A DNA stretch of 64,000 nt from Bombardia bombarda (GCA_030512295.1 JAULSR010000002.1:372001-436000), one strand, 5' to 3'. Positions 11,013 through 22,828 are shown, counted from the first letter of the stretch. The notes: generated by a model not told the origin, from the sequence alone. Made by a program: numbers and translations.

Positions 11013-14000
11013 TCGTTGACCTAGCTTTACGATAAGTACGATTATATGAGATTGCTTTACATGTTCTTATAACAACCATCTTGTCTGGTTGGGCATTACT
11101 TTTGCCTGGAGGGTCAAAATAAACAATTGGTGTGCTTTCTTGTGAGCTTCGCCAGCATGGGGCGTTGTGGGAAGTAGATGTATCTATGTAAATAAACGCT
11201 TGTTATGCAGTATGTCAATGTATTTTTGGAACTCGAAATAGTTATCAAGTCTCCGTCCTATGGAACAGTGTTAATAACCCTGGATGGCCTTTTATTGTTG
11301 GTGGGTTTCCGTTTAGAGCAGACATACAGGATGAGAATGGAGGCATATCAACGTGAGGTTGGGCTTTGGATCAAACAGTCTCAATCTTCATGTCGGAATG
11401 GTTCGAAGAAAAGAATCAAGGTTCATGGCAAGGCATGAATGAGAGGTTGACTCTTAATCGGGGCTGTGTTGTCTTTGACTGCCCTTTTTTGTGTGCCATT
11501 GAAATCACTACTTCTACATTTACCCACGTAGTATATACACATCGGTGTTCTTGATCCTACCAGGTATGATGTCCACGCTACATACCCTTCTTAATTCTGC
11601 TTGAAACTCGTGTTTTCTTTTTGCCATTCTATTTTTATGAACATCTGTGGTTATAAGCTTCAAGGACTACCAAAATCTGATATATTGTGCCGACCGAAGG
11701 AGCAATCAGAACTCGTACGAGAATGCGTGATATCTTCCGGAGAATGTTACCACTTTTCCTCCTCTTTTTCTCTCCTTCTCTCGACCAACAAAAACTCATG
11801 AATGTCGCTACCTCGCTCACTTCGGGCCGGGGAGCCGAACAAAACCAGCAATACTATGTCAACAACGCCAAGAACAAGGGGCTGGCTGACTTTGGGGGCC
11901 AGGCCGGATTGCGGCCCGCCTTTCACGAACAGGTGGGACTGATAGGGAGAAAAGATAGATCAACGTACATTTTCCTTTCTACACCGCCACAAACGCAGAT
12001 AGTGCAGACTGAAGGAAAAAAGAAAAGAAAAGAAAGTGGGAAAAATGATGATCAACCAGTCAAACACCTTTAAGGAAAAGCTTACTGGCTGGGTACAGTA
12101 CACGTAAACGCGGTAAAGGGGTAACACAGCAGCCACCCCAGGAGGCGGCACGCATGGCATCATGGCACGGTCTGTGATGGTTGTGTGGTTGTATGTGATT
12201 GTACCTGTACTTCGATGTTGGGGTCCGTTTTTCTTCTTTCTCAAGCACAAGTATCTCAGTTGTTCATGATACCTCGCTGTGATAAACACTTCAGTTGGGC
12301 CAAAAGATGACAGCATGCTGCAATAAAACAAGAAAGTTAATCTTATGTGATGGAACTAGCCATCACATGCTAGGTCACACGACGAACTGAAAAAAAGATT
12401 CGTCTGATCATCTATATACAACGACTTCATCTTGTTTCGTGTCATTCGCTTCAACCACCCATCTAGTACGGCATGCCCTGATCGACTATTCAAGTAGTAT
12501 TGCATGAAACAAATGCGATAGCATGAGCCCGCCTCAGTTAAGCAGTTCTCTCAGCGGCCTATCCCCTCTCGTACTCCCTTATCTCGTTCTACCCTCCCCA
12601 GTGTCTGTCCAATAATCTCCACAATGTCTATCGTGCCTAGGCCTGGTAGAAAGCTGCAATAACACCGACCACAACGTCCTTACATGCAGCTCCTTTCGTC
12701 TCTCTCGCCCATAACATGTCCAATGTTTTCGAGCTCTCCTGCGGCTAACGAGGGTGAACATCAATATTCCGTTTGACGTGCCGCAGCATAGCACCTCATG
12801 CAGTTCTTCATGTAGGTAGCATCATCACTACCTATCCACTAACCTACCGACACTATCAACAGACACATATACGATACATGCCGCCCGGCACACAAGGTCA
12901 ATACAGTAACTGGCACCACACCCCCCACCCCTGTCTATAATACCGGCACCATCCTCCCTTCCTCCTCATGCCGTCAAACAACATGGACATGGGTGGTACA
13001 ATAGAAGCAGGTATCTTATGTATCCGTCATCTAGAAACTACCACGCCTCGGTTCTACATGGAACGCTTACTGCCAACACACTTCTCCCCGTGAACTAACC
13101 GTCCACGTGCTACTCAGTGGTATGCGGTGCTCCCCCAAATCCAACCCCGTCGCGGCCGCCCCGCCCCGCCTTCAACATATTTCCTAGTCTATTTGTCCGA
13201 TTGTTTGTGTCACAAGTCAGCAAAGGGAAACATCCCGAACATCAAACAACATAATCGAGAAAAGCACCGTACATACCATGCCCATCGATAACCGAGAAGA
13301 CATTGGTGCCAAGGTGCATGAAGAATAGGTAGGCAAGCGATAAATAGACACAATGTAGGGCGGATGGAGCACACACACCCCCCAAGTACCACTCAGTAGC
13401 CTGCCAGGAAGTATTGTACGCCATCAATATCAGTCCAGCAGCGTATACCAACCCAAACGCCCGATATATGCAAATATATCATGCCATGTCACGTCATGTG
13501 GTAAAGATAAGCAGCAATGCACAGACATCCATCCAATTGACTCATCGGCATTGAAACCGAAGAATACCAACTACGATAAATCCTGGGGTCTACCGAGCCT
13601 GCCGAGCAAAAGAAGGAAAAAATAAATGGCTGGCTGGCTGGCTGGCTGGGTCCTGCAGCTCCATGGTTACACCGAATTGCGGGGTGTGCTTCTGACTACA
13701 TCAGTGCTGCATGCATCAGCAATATGGGATGTGATTTTGTTGGGTAGCTTGCTTGCTTGCTGTGGTGAGATGCTGGAGACGATGGGAAAACAGGAAATAT
13801 TTTAGGTGTGCCCTTATTAGGAGGACCCCGAAAACGGTTAACGTGAGCAAAGGACTGCCAAGGGGAAATCTGGTTTTTAGGGCTTTTCGGGGTGGGCAGA
13901 AAGCTCGCAGCAATGCTACTCTAAAACTACAGGGTCCGATTGATTTCATGAAATGGCACTGGTAGGTAGCAAGCAAATGAGCGTGGGTATAATGGGTGCG

Positions 14001-14336
14001 AGCCCAACTGTCAGAAACAGAGACAAACGTGATGCACGTGCAGTTGCATTGGGTCCTTCGGACTTAGGTCCATCGTGTGTCTAGGGGGCCAGGTGATCGA
14101 AAACCTGCATCAGAGTGAGAAATGTGCAAGCAAGCGGTGAAGTGCATAATCGTCAAGAGGAAAAAGAAACCGGCATGCAGTAACGATGAGATATTGGGTA
14201 TGAATGAGCAAGCTGCAGTAACCCACTGGCAGCCAGGGTGTGTATATAGCTGTGAGTTAAGGTATGTATGTATGTGGTGGTATCTCGGTTTTCATCGGGT
14301 GCAAGAAGGGTAGGAAAGTGGCAGTCATCAACAGTC
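11013..14336. other. Gene-free spacer (3.3 kb)
   Basis: No supported gene lies here. The left edge holds the 3' end of the carboxylase transcript and the right edge that of the SPOUT gene. Short open frames are scattered on both strands; the most hydrophobic (minus, about 13242-13425, 61 residues) has no family resemblance. A (TGGC)n run occurs at 13627-13649. Confidence 0.6.
13627..13649. repeat. (TGGC)n microsatellite
   Basis: Five perfect TGGC units followed by TGG, in non-coding DNA. Confidence 0.9.
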
Positions 14337-15568
14337 TTAGCTGGCATCCCATAGCCTCCTGAGTCCCGTCAGGGCTATCAACATGGCCTCGTCTGTACGG
14401 ATGTTCCTGCTGCCCTGGTTCGGCAGGACGTTGACCCAGTGATCAAACAACTCCTTGGTGCGCGATCCCCCGATGCCGAGCTCGCTCAGCTCGGGATCAT
14501 TCATGGCGGCAAACTCCAGGCCTCTCGGCCCGCCGAACGCAACCAAGAGATGCGAGAAGACGGCCTTCTTGTAGTCAGGGAAGGCGCGCCCGAGGACCTG
14601 TCCGCGCTCCGACGTGCCGATGCTGATGTCGTATCCGTCCTCGTACGGGCTGTCGGTGAAGACATTTGATAGCGTCGCAGCCTTGCGCACGGTGTAGCCC
14701 CAGAAGTAGCCCGAGTCTGTCCTCGGGGCGGTAGGGTGCACGGGCTCGGGCGTGCCGGTCGACGAGTCGGGCATCTTGAGGGTGAGGCGCGTCCTGGGTG
14801 GGATCGACTCGGCGATGGTGACGGGCTCGCCCATGCCAATGTCGACAAGTGTTCTGGAGTTATACAGTCAGCAACCATGTAGCATCAGTCATCACTGTTC
14901 CGGAGAAAGCCTTACCCCTTGCCGTCCTTTGTCTTGGTATCCAGCGTCATGCCCTCCCGATAGGGAAGCCACTCGTCCTTGTGCGGGTGGTGCGGCATGT
15001 CCAAGCTGGGAAGGAGACCTTGAGATCTCAGATTGGGGTGCAGTGGGAAGAGGGTTTTGCGCATGAATGGCGGTGTCTCAAGGTAGGTCAGGAGGTGCTC
15101 CAGGAAGTGGGCTGGGTCGATGTCGCCCGTGTATGCTTCCTGGTCGACGGCTCGGGGCGGGAGCTCGGCGGGCTGTCATCGTAGATGACGACTTCGTCAA
15201 CTGAGAAGACGCCTAGAACTCTGGCAATGCGACCTGCATAGGTCGTCCTCTGCTCGCGCGTCGTGCAACTGGAGGTCGGTGTTAGTCTATGACGTATTGT
15301 TATAGGTATTGAGGAAAGAGGGGTTCCGTACTCTCCTATGATGCTGGTGGGAACAGCAACAGAGATTGTCCAATCTCTTGGAATTGTGGGCAAAAACCGT
15401 GGCGGTTTGAAGTCGTTTACGTTTCCATCGTTGCCCCCATCGCCATCGACTCTCCGTCTCTGCGCCTTCGAGTCAGTTGACAAGTCCAATCGCCCCTTCC
15501 GAATGATTCCCCATTGACGATGTTTGTGACTAACTAACCTTTGCCTGGTGTTCGTATCCGGGCGCCAT
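14337..15568 (-). CDS. SPOUT-domain RNA methyltransferase (C9orf114/SPOUT1 family), with apparent frame break
   Basis: The protein matches the Methyltrn_RNA_3 (PF02598) family, of which human SPOUT1/CENP-32 is the known member; these are knotted SPOUT-fold SAM-dependent RNA methyltransferases. Exons on the minus strand are 15568-15539, 15465-15332, 15268-14916 and 14853-14337. Recognisable parts are WTISVAVPTSIIGDCTTREQ, RIARVLGVFSVDEVVIYDD, FWGYTVRKAATLSNVF, GYDISIGTSERG and the C-terminal NQGSRNIRTDEAMLIALTGL, which forms the family's cofactor knot. The spliced length (1034) is not a multiple of three. Between DDSP and DQEAYTGDIDPAHFLEHLL (15146-15171) the frame must shift, as if one base were missing in a C-rich run. 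With that repair the protein would be about 344 residues, near the family's size. The second exon could also begin six bases later. Divergent from the thioredoxin gene. Confidence 0.85.
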
Positions 15569-16047
15569 GTTGGAGCAAATCGGATTCGTATCAAATCAAG
15601 AGTGCTGCAAAGTCTCGACCGGCGCTGTAGAACCTGGGATGTTACTGGCTGCCGCAGAACTTTTTTTTGGCGCTGAGGGCGGGCTGAATGGTTTTGGCAG
15701 AAACTCGAATAATCTTCACCGCCCAGCAGCGAGGCAGCTCGAGGACAGTAGTTAACCCTAACCCCGAATCTCGAATCCCCAGTGTGGGGAATGTCATGGC
15801 GGGGCATCCTAGAGGCATCCCAGCTCTATCTCTTATCGGCTGGCGCATTGCGTGGCTCAGCGGCTTGTTAGGTAACTGACATCGCTGACAATTCACTCTA
15901 TCTATTGGCCCCGGGGGGTTGAACACGGCCAGATCGCCACTTACACCTATCATCATTACTAAACGCAACCTCGAGACTGATCGACCGACGACGACGACGA
16001 CGACGACGACAACAAGCATCTATCGCAAAACCCACCAACACCCAGCC
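15569..16047. promoter_or_regulatory. Divergent promoter, SPOUT methyltransferase / thioredoxin
   Basis: The two start codons are 479 bases apart, so this short spacer serves both genes. An inverted CCAAT box (ATTGG at 15904-15908) is visible, and a (CGA)n run lies at about 15987-16011 in the presumed thioredoxin leader. Confidence 0.6.
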
Positions 16048-16891
16048 ATGAGCGCAACACTCCATATTGGCTCCGCCGCGCAATGGCGCCAGACGCTCAG
16101 TTCGTCGAGCATTGTCATTGCTGACTGTAGGTTATGTTACTGGATGATGCTGAACGCACCCCACCTGAGTAGTGAGCGCTGATAGCAGTGCCTGTTCCAT
16201 CTAGTCTACGCCGACTGGTGCGGTCCCTGCAAGATGATCGCGCCCGTGTTTGAGTCGCTCTCAGCCAAGTACTCCAAGCCCAAGAAGATTACCTTCTGCA
16301 AGATCGACGTCGACAGCCAGGGCGAGGTGGCGCAACTGTACGGGGTGCGCGCCATGCCCACCTTCTTGGTGCTGCACAACGGCTCAGTCATCAACACCAT
16401 CAAAGGCGCCAACCCGCCCGCTCTTACCGCCGCTGTCGATGCGGCCGTCAAGCTGGCTGGCCCGGGCGCTGCCCCCGGTGCTGTCTTCACCACGGCCGGT
16501 AAGAGGCTAGGAGGCAGCGGTGTCCCTGCTTCCCGCCAGTCTCTCGCCCGGCCGATGATGTGGGACGTGAAGAACATCATCAACGCCATCACATCCTTCA
16601 TCGGGCTCTACTTGGTATCGCTGCTTTCGGTAAGTGTGCACACCAGCACCAGCACCAGCACCAGCACCAGCACCAGCACCAGCAGATAGTGGCTCAAGTG
16701 TATGCCTGAGTGTTCTTGTAGTCATCACTGACAGTGCCTCCCAGCTCGACCCGTACAAGTCGGCAGAGAATTCGCAGTTCAACAAGAAGAACCCACCCCC
16801 ACCAAAAGCCCATTCTGGCCCTGGCGGCGCTCCCGTTCAAAGACCGGCGGCGCGCCCAGCTTTCAAGACGCTGGCTGATCTGGGAAGCTGA
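16048..16891 (+). CDS. Thioredoxin with hydrophobic C-terminal segment
   Basis: Exons 16048-16126, 16205-16629 and 16745-16891 encode 216 residues, about twice a normal thioredoxin. The first 110 residues form a classical thioredoxin fold with the redox site YADWCGPCKMIAPVFE, KIDVDSQGEVAQLYGVRAMPTFLVL and the cis-proline (MPTF). After a Gly/Ala linker comes a hydrophobic stretch (IINAITSFIGLYLVSLLS, about 150-168) and a Pro/Lys-rich tail. This resembles fungal thioredoxin-like proteins with an added tail; membrane anchoring is inferred from hydrophobicity only. Intron 2 contains seven CACCAG repeats. The start ATG follows a good leader and is the only one compatible with the fold. Confidence 0.88.
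16641..16682. repeat. (CACCAG)7 inside thioredoxin intron 2
   Basis: Seven perfect copies of CACCAG lie between the donor at 16630 and the acceptor at 16744. The same hexamer is amplified again at 28081-28182. Confidence 0.95.
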
Positions 16892-17242
16892 CGGGTGTGA
16901 AGTGGTGGGTCTTTTGAGTGTGAAGGAAGCGGGAGTTTGGGTGTTTTCGAAAACAAATATATTATCAACGGTTCTATCTGTAATTAATTGCATGTCTTGA
17001 CTTCGTATGGTCGGCGTCTTTGCGTCTTTGCGTCGTGATCTGTAACCTGGGTAATTCAGTAACAGCATGAGGTACCCATCACGTGCAGTCGCGATAGGCA
17101 CCTACCAGGTACACCGGGTCCCGCTGTGACCCCTTGCTCGAGCTCAAGCTCAAGCTCAAGCTTTGAGCCCCCCAATTTTTTGCGCGTTACGTTAGCCAGC
17201 TCTAATTCGATCCTACTATTTACACCACATCTCAAGCCGACA
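16892..17242. other. Short spacer upstream of RSM22
   Basis: This spacer contains the thioredoxin 3' region and the RSM22 leader. A GCTCAA hexamer is repeated about three times at 17143-17163, giving an AGCTC-rich block about 80 bases before the RSM22 start. Confidence 0.6.
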
Positions 17243-19878
17243 ATGATTTCGGCTGGGAAAATTCAGAATCGCTGCCCCGGGTGCAGGGCGCAGCTTCTGG
17301 GTTTTTACGATGCACTCTTGTCGCCGCGTAGCAGGATTGCGGCTTCGCCCTTCTCTCGGCCAGGTGCTGGAGCAGTCTCTGCAGCTCATCGACGCCCATC
17401 AAGGCTTGGAGCAGCAGGTACGCCCAGACACTTCTCATCCACCAAATCGACCCTCCAGGATGCGCCAAAGCATAAGGAGGTCGTGTTCAAGGCAGAAGAT
17501 GCCGAGACGATTGTGCGCCAAGCCAGACAAACATTCGGCAACACGCTCCCCCCAGACTACTTGACAGGAGAGGAATACAGGCTCTACGAGCGACTCTATG
17601 GCCCGCCTTTGCGCGAGACGCGCCCCGAGGATGTTGGAATCCCATACCACGGTGAAAGCGGCGGGATCACCGATAGCACACAACGCACCTTGCTGAGGAA
17701 GACAGAGGATGGTGAATTGGAGGAGGTGGAATACACAATCGACGCCTCGCCAGCCGCGGAGGAAGATCAACAACCTGTCGAGGTCTCGGACGACATAGAC
17801 GGCATTGATCAGCTTCCGCCTCTCACGAACGCCCAGGCAGACTACTTGAACGTAACGGCCAACAACCAACGTGAGTACTACGCACTCATGAAGCTACAAC
17901 AGGACTTTGAAGCCGCTAGCATACGGCCGCTCGAAGAGATTGAGGAGGAAGAAGTGGCCGAGGAAGAAGAGCCGGAGGAAGATAATCTGGCCGAGGAGGA
18001 GGAGTCCTACGGGCGTGAGCGTGAGCATGATGATGCGTTTGGAGAGTACGTGGAGTCAACACAAAGGCTGCATACAAACACCATCTTGGGCGAAGGCGGC
18101 ACCAACCCGAGCACCATCTTCCTTCCCAAGGACACATTTGTCCACCCCGTCATCGAGCTTCTACGCAGAACCGATATCGAACATGTGAAGGAGGCTGCAG
18201 AAAGGGTCTTTGGTGGACCTGGATTACCCCATTCTCCGGCTACCCCGTTATCAAAGAAGGGCGTCCCCCAAAAGGGCATACAGCTACAGGCAGTCCACCA
18301 GAGAATGTCCGAAATCGAAGCCGATGCCTTCATTTCTACTGTCCTTCCCGGTGTGTATGCGTCGGCAACCCACATTTTAGTCGAAACTCGGAAGCGGCTA
18401 GGCGCCGATTGGTTAAAGGGACTCTTAACCAAGGCAGACGGCAAAGGCCCAAGAGTGCTTGATGTTGGATCCGGTGGTGCTGGCCTGTTGGCGTGGCAAG
18501 AGATAGCCTCGGCAGAGTGGGACGTTCTTAAGGAAAAGGGGGCAGTCACCGGTCATGAGCCCCATGGCAAAAAGACGGTGGTTGTGGGCTCCGACCACTT
18601 GCGACACCGCATCTCCCGCTTTCTCCACGATACGACGTTTATTCCCCGGCTGCCCGACTATCTGCATTCCGTCGAGGGATCGGAACGTCAACTTGATTCG
18701 AACCAGGAACCGGCGCCACGAAAGACATTTGATGTCATCATCGCCTCTCACCTTTTGATGAATATGGAGAGGCCGTGGAAGCGCCAGCAGCTGCTTGACA
18801 ACCTCTGGGCCATGCTTTCACCCGAGGGTGGAGTCCTGATTGTCTTGGAGAAAGGCCACCCGCGTGGCTTCGAGGCCGTCGCTGATGTCCGCCAGCGTCT
18901 CTTGGATGAGTTCATCATTCCGCCTTCGGAGTCGCACGAGCCCCGCCCCGAGGAAATCACGCCACTTGCGCCCGCACGCGTGCGCGAGCCAGGCATGATC
19001 ATCGCCCCATGCACAACCCACCACAAGTGTCCCATGTACCTCACCCCTGGCCTCAGCGCTGGCCGCAAGGATTACTGCCGTTTCAGCCAGCGCTTCATTC
19101 GTCCTCCGTTCCTGCAGCGCATCATGGGCGGCTCGCACCGCAACCACGAGGACATTGAGTTCAGCTACATCTCGGTTCGGCGCGGCACGCCCCGCCCGGC
19201 GTCGTCGCGCCGCTCCAGGGCAAGGAGGCCCTGGCCCGCTCGGCTCAGGGCTTCTACAATGCCGAGGACCCCGAGTTTCACCCCCTCTCCCTGCCGCGCA
19301 TTCTGTCCTGCCCGCTCAAGCGCCACGGCCACGTCGTCATGGACATGTGCACCCCGGCCGGCGACGTCGAGCGCTGGGTCATACCCCGGTCGTTCGGCAA
19401 GCAGGCTTACCACGACGCCCGCAAGGCGCAGTGGGCCGACCTCTGGGCGCTCGGCACCAAGACGCGCACGCACCGCACCGTGCGCCTGGGCAAGGCCAAC
19501 AGAGGGGACGATGGCCAAGCGGCTGTCCCGCCGCCCAAGGACCCCAATGACGGCGGTGTCCGCTCGCGGCTGATGGCCCAAGGTGGCAGGAGGAAGCTTA
19601 AGGTGGTGGATGTCGATCTCGATCCGAACCGGGGCGTCGTGGGTACGTCGGAGAGGGTGTCGGGCCGTGAGCGCGTGGTGGAGCGCAGGACCAAGGGGGG
19701 CAAGAAGGTGCGGATCAAGGATCTGCTAGAGGATATGGGGATTGATCAGGTCAGGGATGATGATGAGCATGAGTACGAGGAGGAGGTCATCGGGGCGATT
19801 AGGCGGAAGGAGGAGAGGAAGAAGAAGAAGGATAAGGAGAGAGGGGAGAGGGAGGATGAAGAGAAGGACCAGTGGTAG
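17243..19878 (+). CDS. RSM22: Mitochondrial RSM22 / METTL17-type mitoribosome assembly factor, with apparent frame break
   Basis: Rsm22 proteins (PF09243) bind the mitochondrial small ribosomal subunit during assembly and have a methyltransferase fold with a metal centre held by cysteines. The N-terminus (NRCPGCRAQLL, then Arg-rich up to RHFSSTKS) looks like a mitochondrial targeting region. A long acidic linker covers about residues 165-270. The SAM-type glycine motif VLDVGSGGAGLLAW is near 410, followed by FDVIIASHLLMNM. The cysteine-rich part has PCTTHHKCPMYLTPG and DYCRFSQRF. Past ISVRRG the frame shifts: GVVAPLQGKEALARSAQGFY continues in another frame from about 19199 to the stop at 19878, so the length 2636 lacks one base for an intact frame. 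With repair the protein would be about 878 residues, ending in a Lys/Glu-rich tail. The ATG at 17243 is the first in frame. Confidence 0.88.
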
Positions 19879-21661
19879 ACGACGGATGGATTCGTCTCGA
19901 GGGATGTAAAAATATGAAGTGTGTATCTAACTTGGTATTGTACGATATTTGAAAATGGGCACATCTATCTTGTGGAATAGTGTATATATATGAGAATAGG
20001 TTGGGAAAGAAAAGTGTATATTATACTATGGTTATTGGGATCATAGGTATGGCGAGGGAGGAAATGTATATAATTGCTACATGTCATATCACAGCTTATT
20101 TACCTATGTGGATGGATGTTATGAAGAGCTGTCGTGGGTTTAGTATCGTCGTTGATGTTTTTACTTGGAAAGGTACAGGCCGGATCAGAATTATCCCCAT
20201 TGTTTACCTACCTAGGCAACGGGCCTGGCTAGTAGTATCATGAACCAAATCGTACCTTTGTGAAACTCTTCAGCAGTCGGTCATGCCTAGATATCAACAG
20301 AGTATGTTTGGGAGCTTGACATCGCGCTCTCCTATCCTCCTCGTGTGGCACATACAAATAGCTGATTTTCGAGACGCCACGATAGATCATGCATACAAAG
20401 AGAGCTACGGTCCTAGGTAGCTCTAGTTTTTGTATTCGGATATCTTGCCTACCTTGGGTATCCCGTGGGTAGTGCGGTGTCTTCTTGTCCACCTAAGGTA
20501 CATAGAAGCACGGCAGGGTAGCAATAGTCCCTGTCTAAGTAATTCAAGCGCACACAGCAAGGGTAGGGTGATTATTACGAGCAACAAAACGTGCGTGCGT
20601 GCGTCAGACAAGCTCTTCCCGTTTAATCTTCCGTTTCTTCCGACCAGGTTTAATAGTGCTTCTCAGTTTAACTTGTAGGTAGGGCAGCTAGGACACCAAT
20701 ACGCCCGGACGGCGAGATCGGCGATAGCTTTCCATTGCAGTTTTATTGAATGCATGTCGCGCACGTTGTGTAACCAGCAGCATTGGCAAATATGGATTCC
20801 TCTGCGAGAAAGCTGCCGACCCAAGAGATTTTTCTTGAGACAGTCCCGTCTTCCCGCCGTGTCTTGGTTGCCGAGCGGACCGCACATTGACGAGCTGAGT
20901 TATTTCGTGCCTTGTAATCGCTAATCGGGGGAACTCTGCCCGTTGCGACGGTAGGCGGTGATGTGATGGCCTACCCTACCTTAGGTATTAGACTTAGGTA
21001 GGCATTGCTTAGGATGCTGGGGGGTGCTAGTTCCAGTGTACACAGTAGCGGGCACTGGTAACGCCATGGAGGCCCTGCAAACTACAACCTTGGCGGCATA
21101 ATCCAGAGTTACCCCGGGGCGGGCGGTACTGTGCCACTGACAGACCGGTCCGCCCCGATCTCGGTTTGGCACTAGTCTACCTCCATATCCACAGCGCTAG
21201 TGCTGAGTTAGCGCAGTCCGCACGCCGCACCGTGCGTCTGTAGTGACTGTAGTGTAAAAAAGGCTGAGGTTACTCCCAGCTCCACACACTAGACTTCTAG
21301 ACTAGACCGTTTTATTTCTTGGTTGGGAGCTCCAACTCCACCGCGCGCAAAAAAGAAGAAGGAACCCTAGGCCCTTTACAACTTGTTTGACTAAAAAGCA
21401 GTGGAACGAGCTATCGACGTTGACGGATTCAAAGCCGTCCAATCGAGGCCATCCATCTATTTTAAAACGAAACAGCCTTAGTTCCACGGAGATATCACCA
21501 GCAAAGGTCCCAGCCACCGACGACGACTGAAGACGTCTTTCTAATCTGGAATTTATCCTGGAACCTGGAAACCACCTCACCCACCTCAAAGGATGGCCCG
21601 GTAATGCACTCCACTGCTGATCAAAGGCAAACAAACCTAGGTAGGTAGGTAGCTGTTGACA
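19879..21661. other. Spacer between RSM22 and LIP2
   Basis: This 1.8 kb stretch shows no recognisable gene, only short unsupported open frames. The last 350 bases before 21662 presumably form the LIP2 promoter and leader; a short GTAG repeat (AGGTAGGTAGGTAG) lies just before that start. Confidence 0.6.
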
Positions 21662-22828
21662 ATGCGCCTCCGGCACCTGCACCTTCCTTGTCGAGCGCCG
21701 TCGCTATACCCTCCCTATGGGCTGGCGTCGCGTGTCCAGGAGCACCTTCGCCGACAGCTGCTCGACTTCAAGGACCGCCAAGACAACACCACCGCCACCA
21801 CCACTGTCAGCAACACCATCACATGTCAACCGCCCCCACCCGGTGTGACAACAACGGCGACGGCGGCGGCCTTGGTGCCGCCGCCCCCAACCGTGCTCTC
21901 CTTCACGCCCTTGCCCACCTTCACCCTAGGCCGTCGTCAGGTCGCTCCCCTCACTGAGAGTGAGGTTGCACGTCTGCAAGCACCCCTGCACCTCCTGAAC
22001 CCACCATCACCATCACCACCACCGCCACCACCGTCATCACCAACACCAACGCCAACACCATTACCGGCTACCGTTCTCAACTCCCCTCGTGGCGGGCTAA
22101 CGACATACCATGGACCCGGGCAGGCGGTGCTGTGGCCAGTCCTCGACCTCCGGTCGGCCCACCACAAGCAGTACACGGTGCGGTGCTACTCGCGTCTGCT
22201 CGAGGACACCACCATCGCCACCCTCGGGTCCCTGTTTAGTCTGACAGCCTTTACCACGGCTGACCCGGGCGTCTGGGTTCAGTCATCCACGGCTGCAGCT
22301 ACGGCCACACCATCTGTTCAGACCAAAGCAGACAGTAATAGTAGTACTACTACTGCTGCTGCTGCTGCTACTACTGGTGATGAACTACGGCGACCCGCAA
22401 AGATCGCCGCATTGGGCGTCCACCTGCGCCGCCACGTGAGCGCCCTCGGCACCGCCATCAACGTCGCCATGCCCGGCCCCGATGTGACGTCGGAGAAGGC
22501 CAACCCTTGGGCCCGCATCGTCGCCTGCGGGCTCGAGGGTAAGACAGTCACCAGCGTCGCCGGTGAGCTGAGTACTTCTACTACTGGCAGCCAGCCATCA
22601 GCAGTTCCTGAAGAGGCCGTCGTCGCCGCCGCCTGGGTCGAGGAGCTGGCGCGGCGGATCGGCGTCGATGGGGCCGAGACAGTGGGGCTCGAGGAGACTC
22701 TGGCTCTTGTGGAGGATGTACTTCACAAGAGTGCCGGTGAAGAAGGTGGTGATGCCCCGAGTGGACAGGAAAAAGAGTATCTTGCAGGGGTACGTGAGAT
22801 GCTATCTGCTCGTCAGGAAAGGAGATGA
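21662..22828 (+). CDS. LIP2: Lipoyl(octanoyl) transferase, mitochondrial (LipB/Lip2)
   Basis: This enzyme moves an octanoyl group from acyl carrier protein to target proteins such as the glycine cleavage H protein, the first step of lipoate synthesis in mitochondria. The single exon encodes 388 residues. Family motifs appear in order: TFTLGRR, RGGLTTYHGPGQAVLWPVLDLR, VRCYSRLLEDTTIATL, PGVWV, the lysine loop AKIAALGVHLRRHVSALGTA and ARIVACGLEGKTVTS, whose Cys and the preceding Lys are the catalytic pair. Two low-complexity inserts enlarge it over bacterial LipB: a Pro/Thr/Ser tract (about 115-140) and a Ser/Thr/Ala tract (about 222-240). A C-terminal helical extension follows. The ATG at 21662 begins the MRLRHLHLP sequence common to fungal Lip2. 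Confidence 0.92.
   Translation: MRLRHLHLPCRAPSLYPPYGLASRVQEHLRRQLLDFKDRQDNTTATTTVSNTITCQPPPPGVTTTATAAALVPPPPTVLSFTPLPTFTLGRRQVAPLTESEVARLQAPLHLLNPPSPSPPPPPPSSPTPTPTPLPATVLNSPRGGLTTYHGPGQAVLWPVLDLRSAHHKQYTVRCYSRLLEDTTIATLGSLFSLTAFTTADPGVWVQSSTAAATATPSVQTKADSNSSTTTAAAAATTGDELRRPAKIAALGVHLRRHVSALGTAINVAMPGPDVTSEKANPWARIVACGLEGKTVTSVAGELSTSTTGSQPSAVPEEAVVAAAWVEELARRIGVDGAETVGLEETLALVEDVLHKSAGEEGGDAPSGQEKEYLAGVREMLSARQERR

Noticed and set aside
13242..13425. A small hydrophobic minus-strand frame (61 residues)
   Set aside because: It has aromatic hydrophobic content but no conserved motif and no neighbouring exons, so I could not support it as a gene.
15752..15768. Telomere-like AACCCTAACCCC
   Set aside because: Only about two units are present in a promoter between ordinary genes; it is too short to be an interstitial telomere track.
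17126..17242. Upstream extension of RSM22 (Ser-rich)
   Set aside because: The frame is open but begins at a non-ATG codon and encodes a Ser run from a GCTCAA repeat; the first ATG is at 17243.
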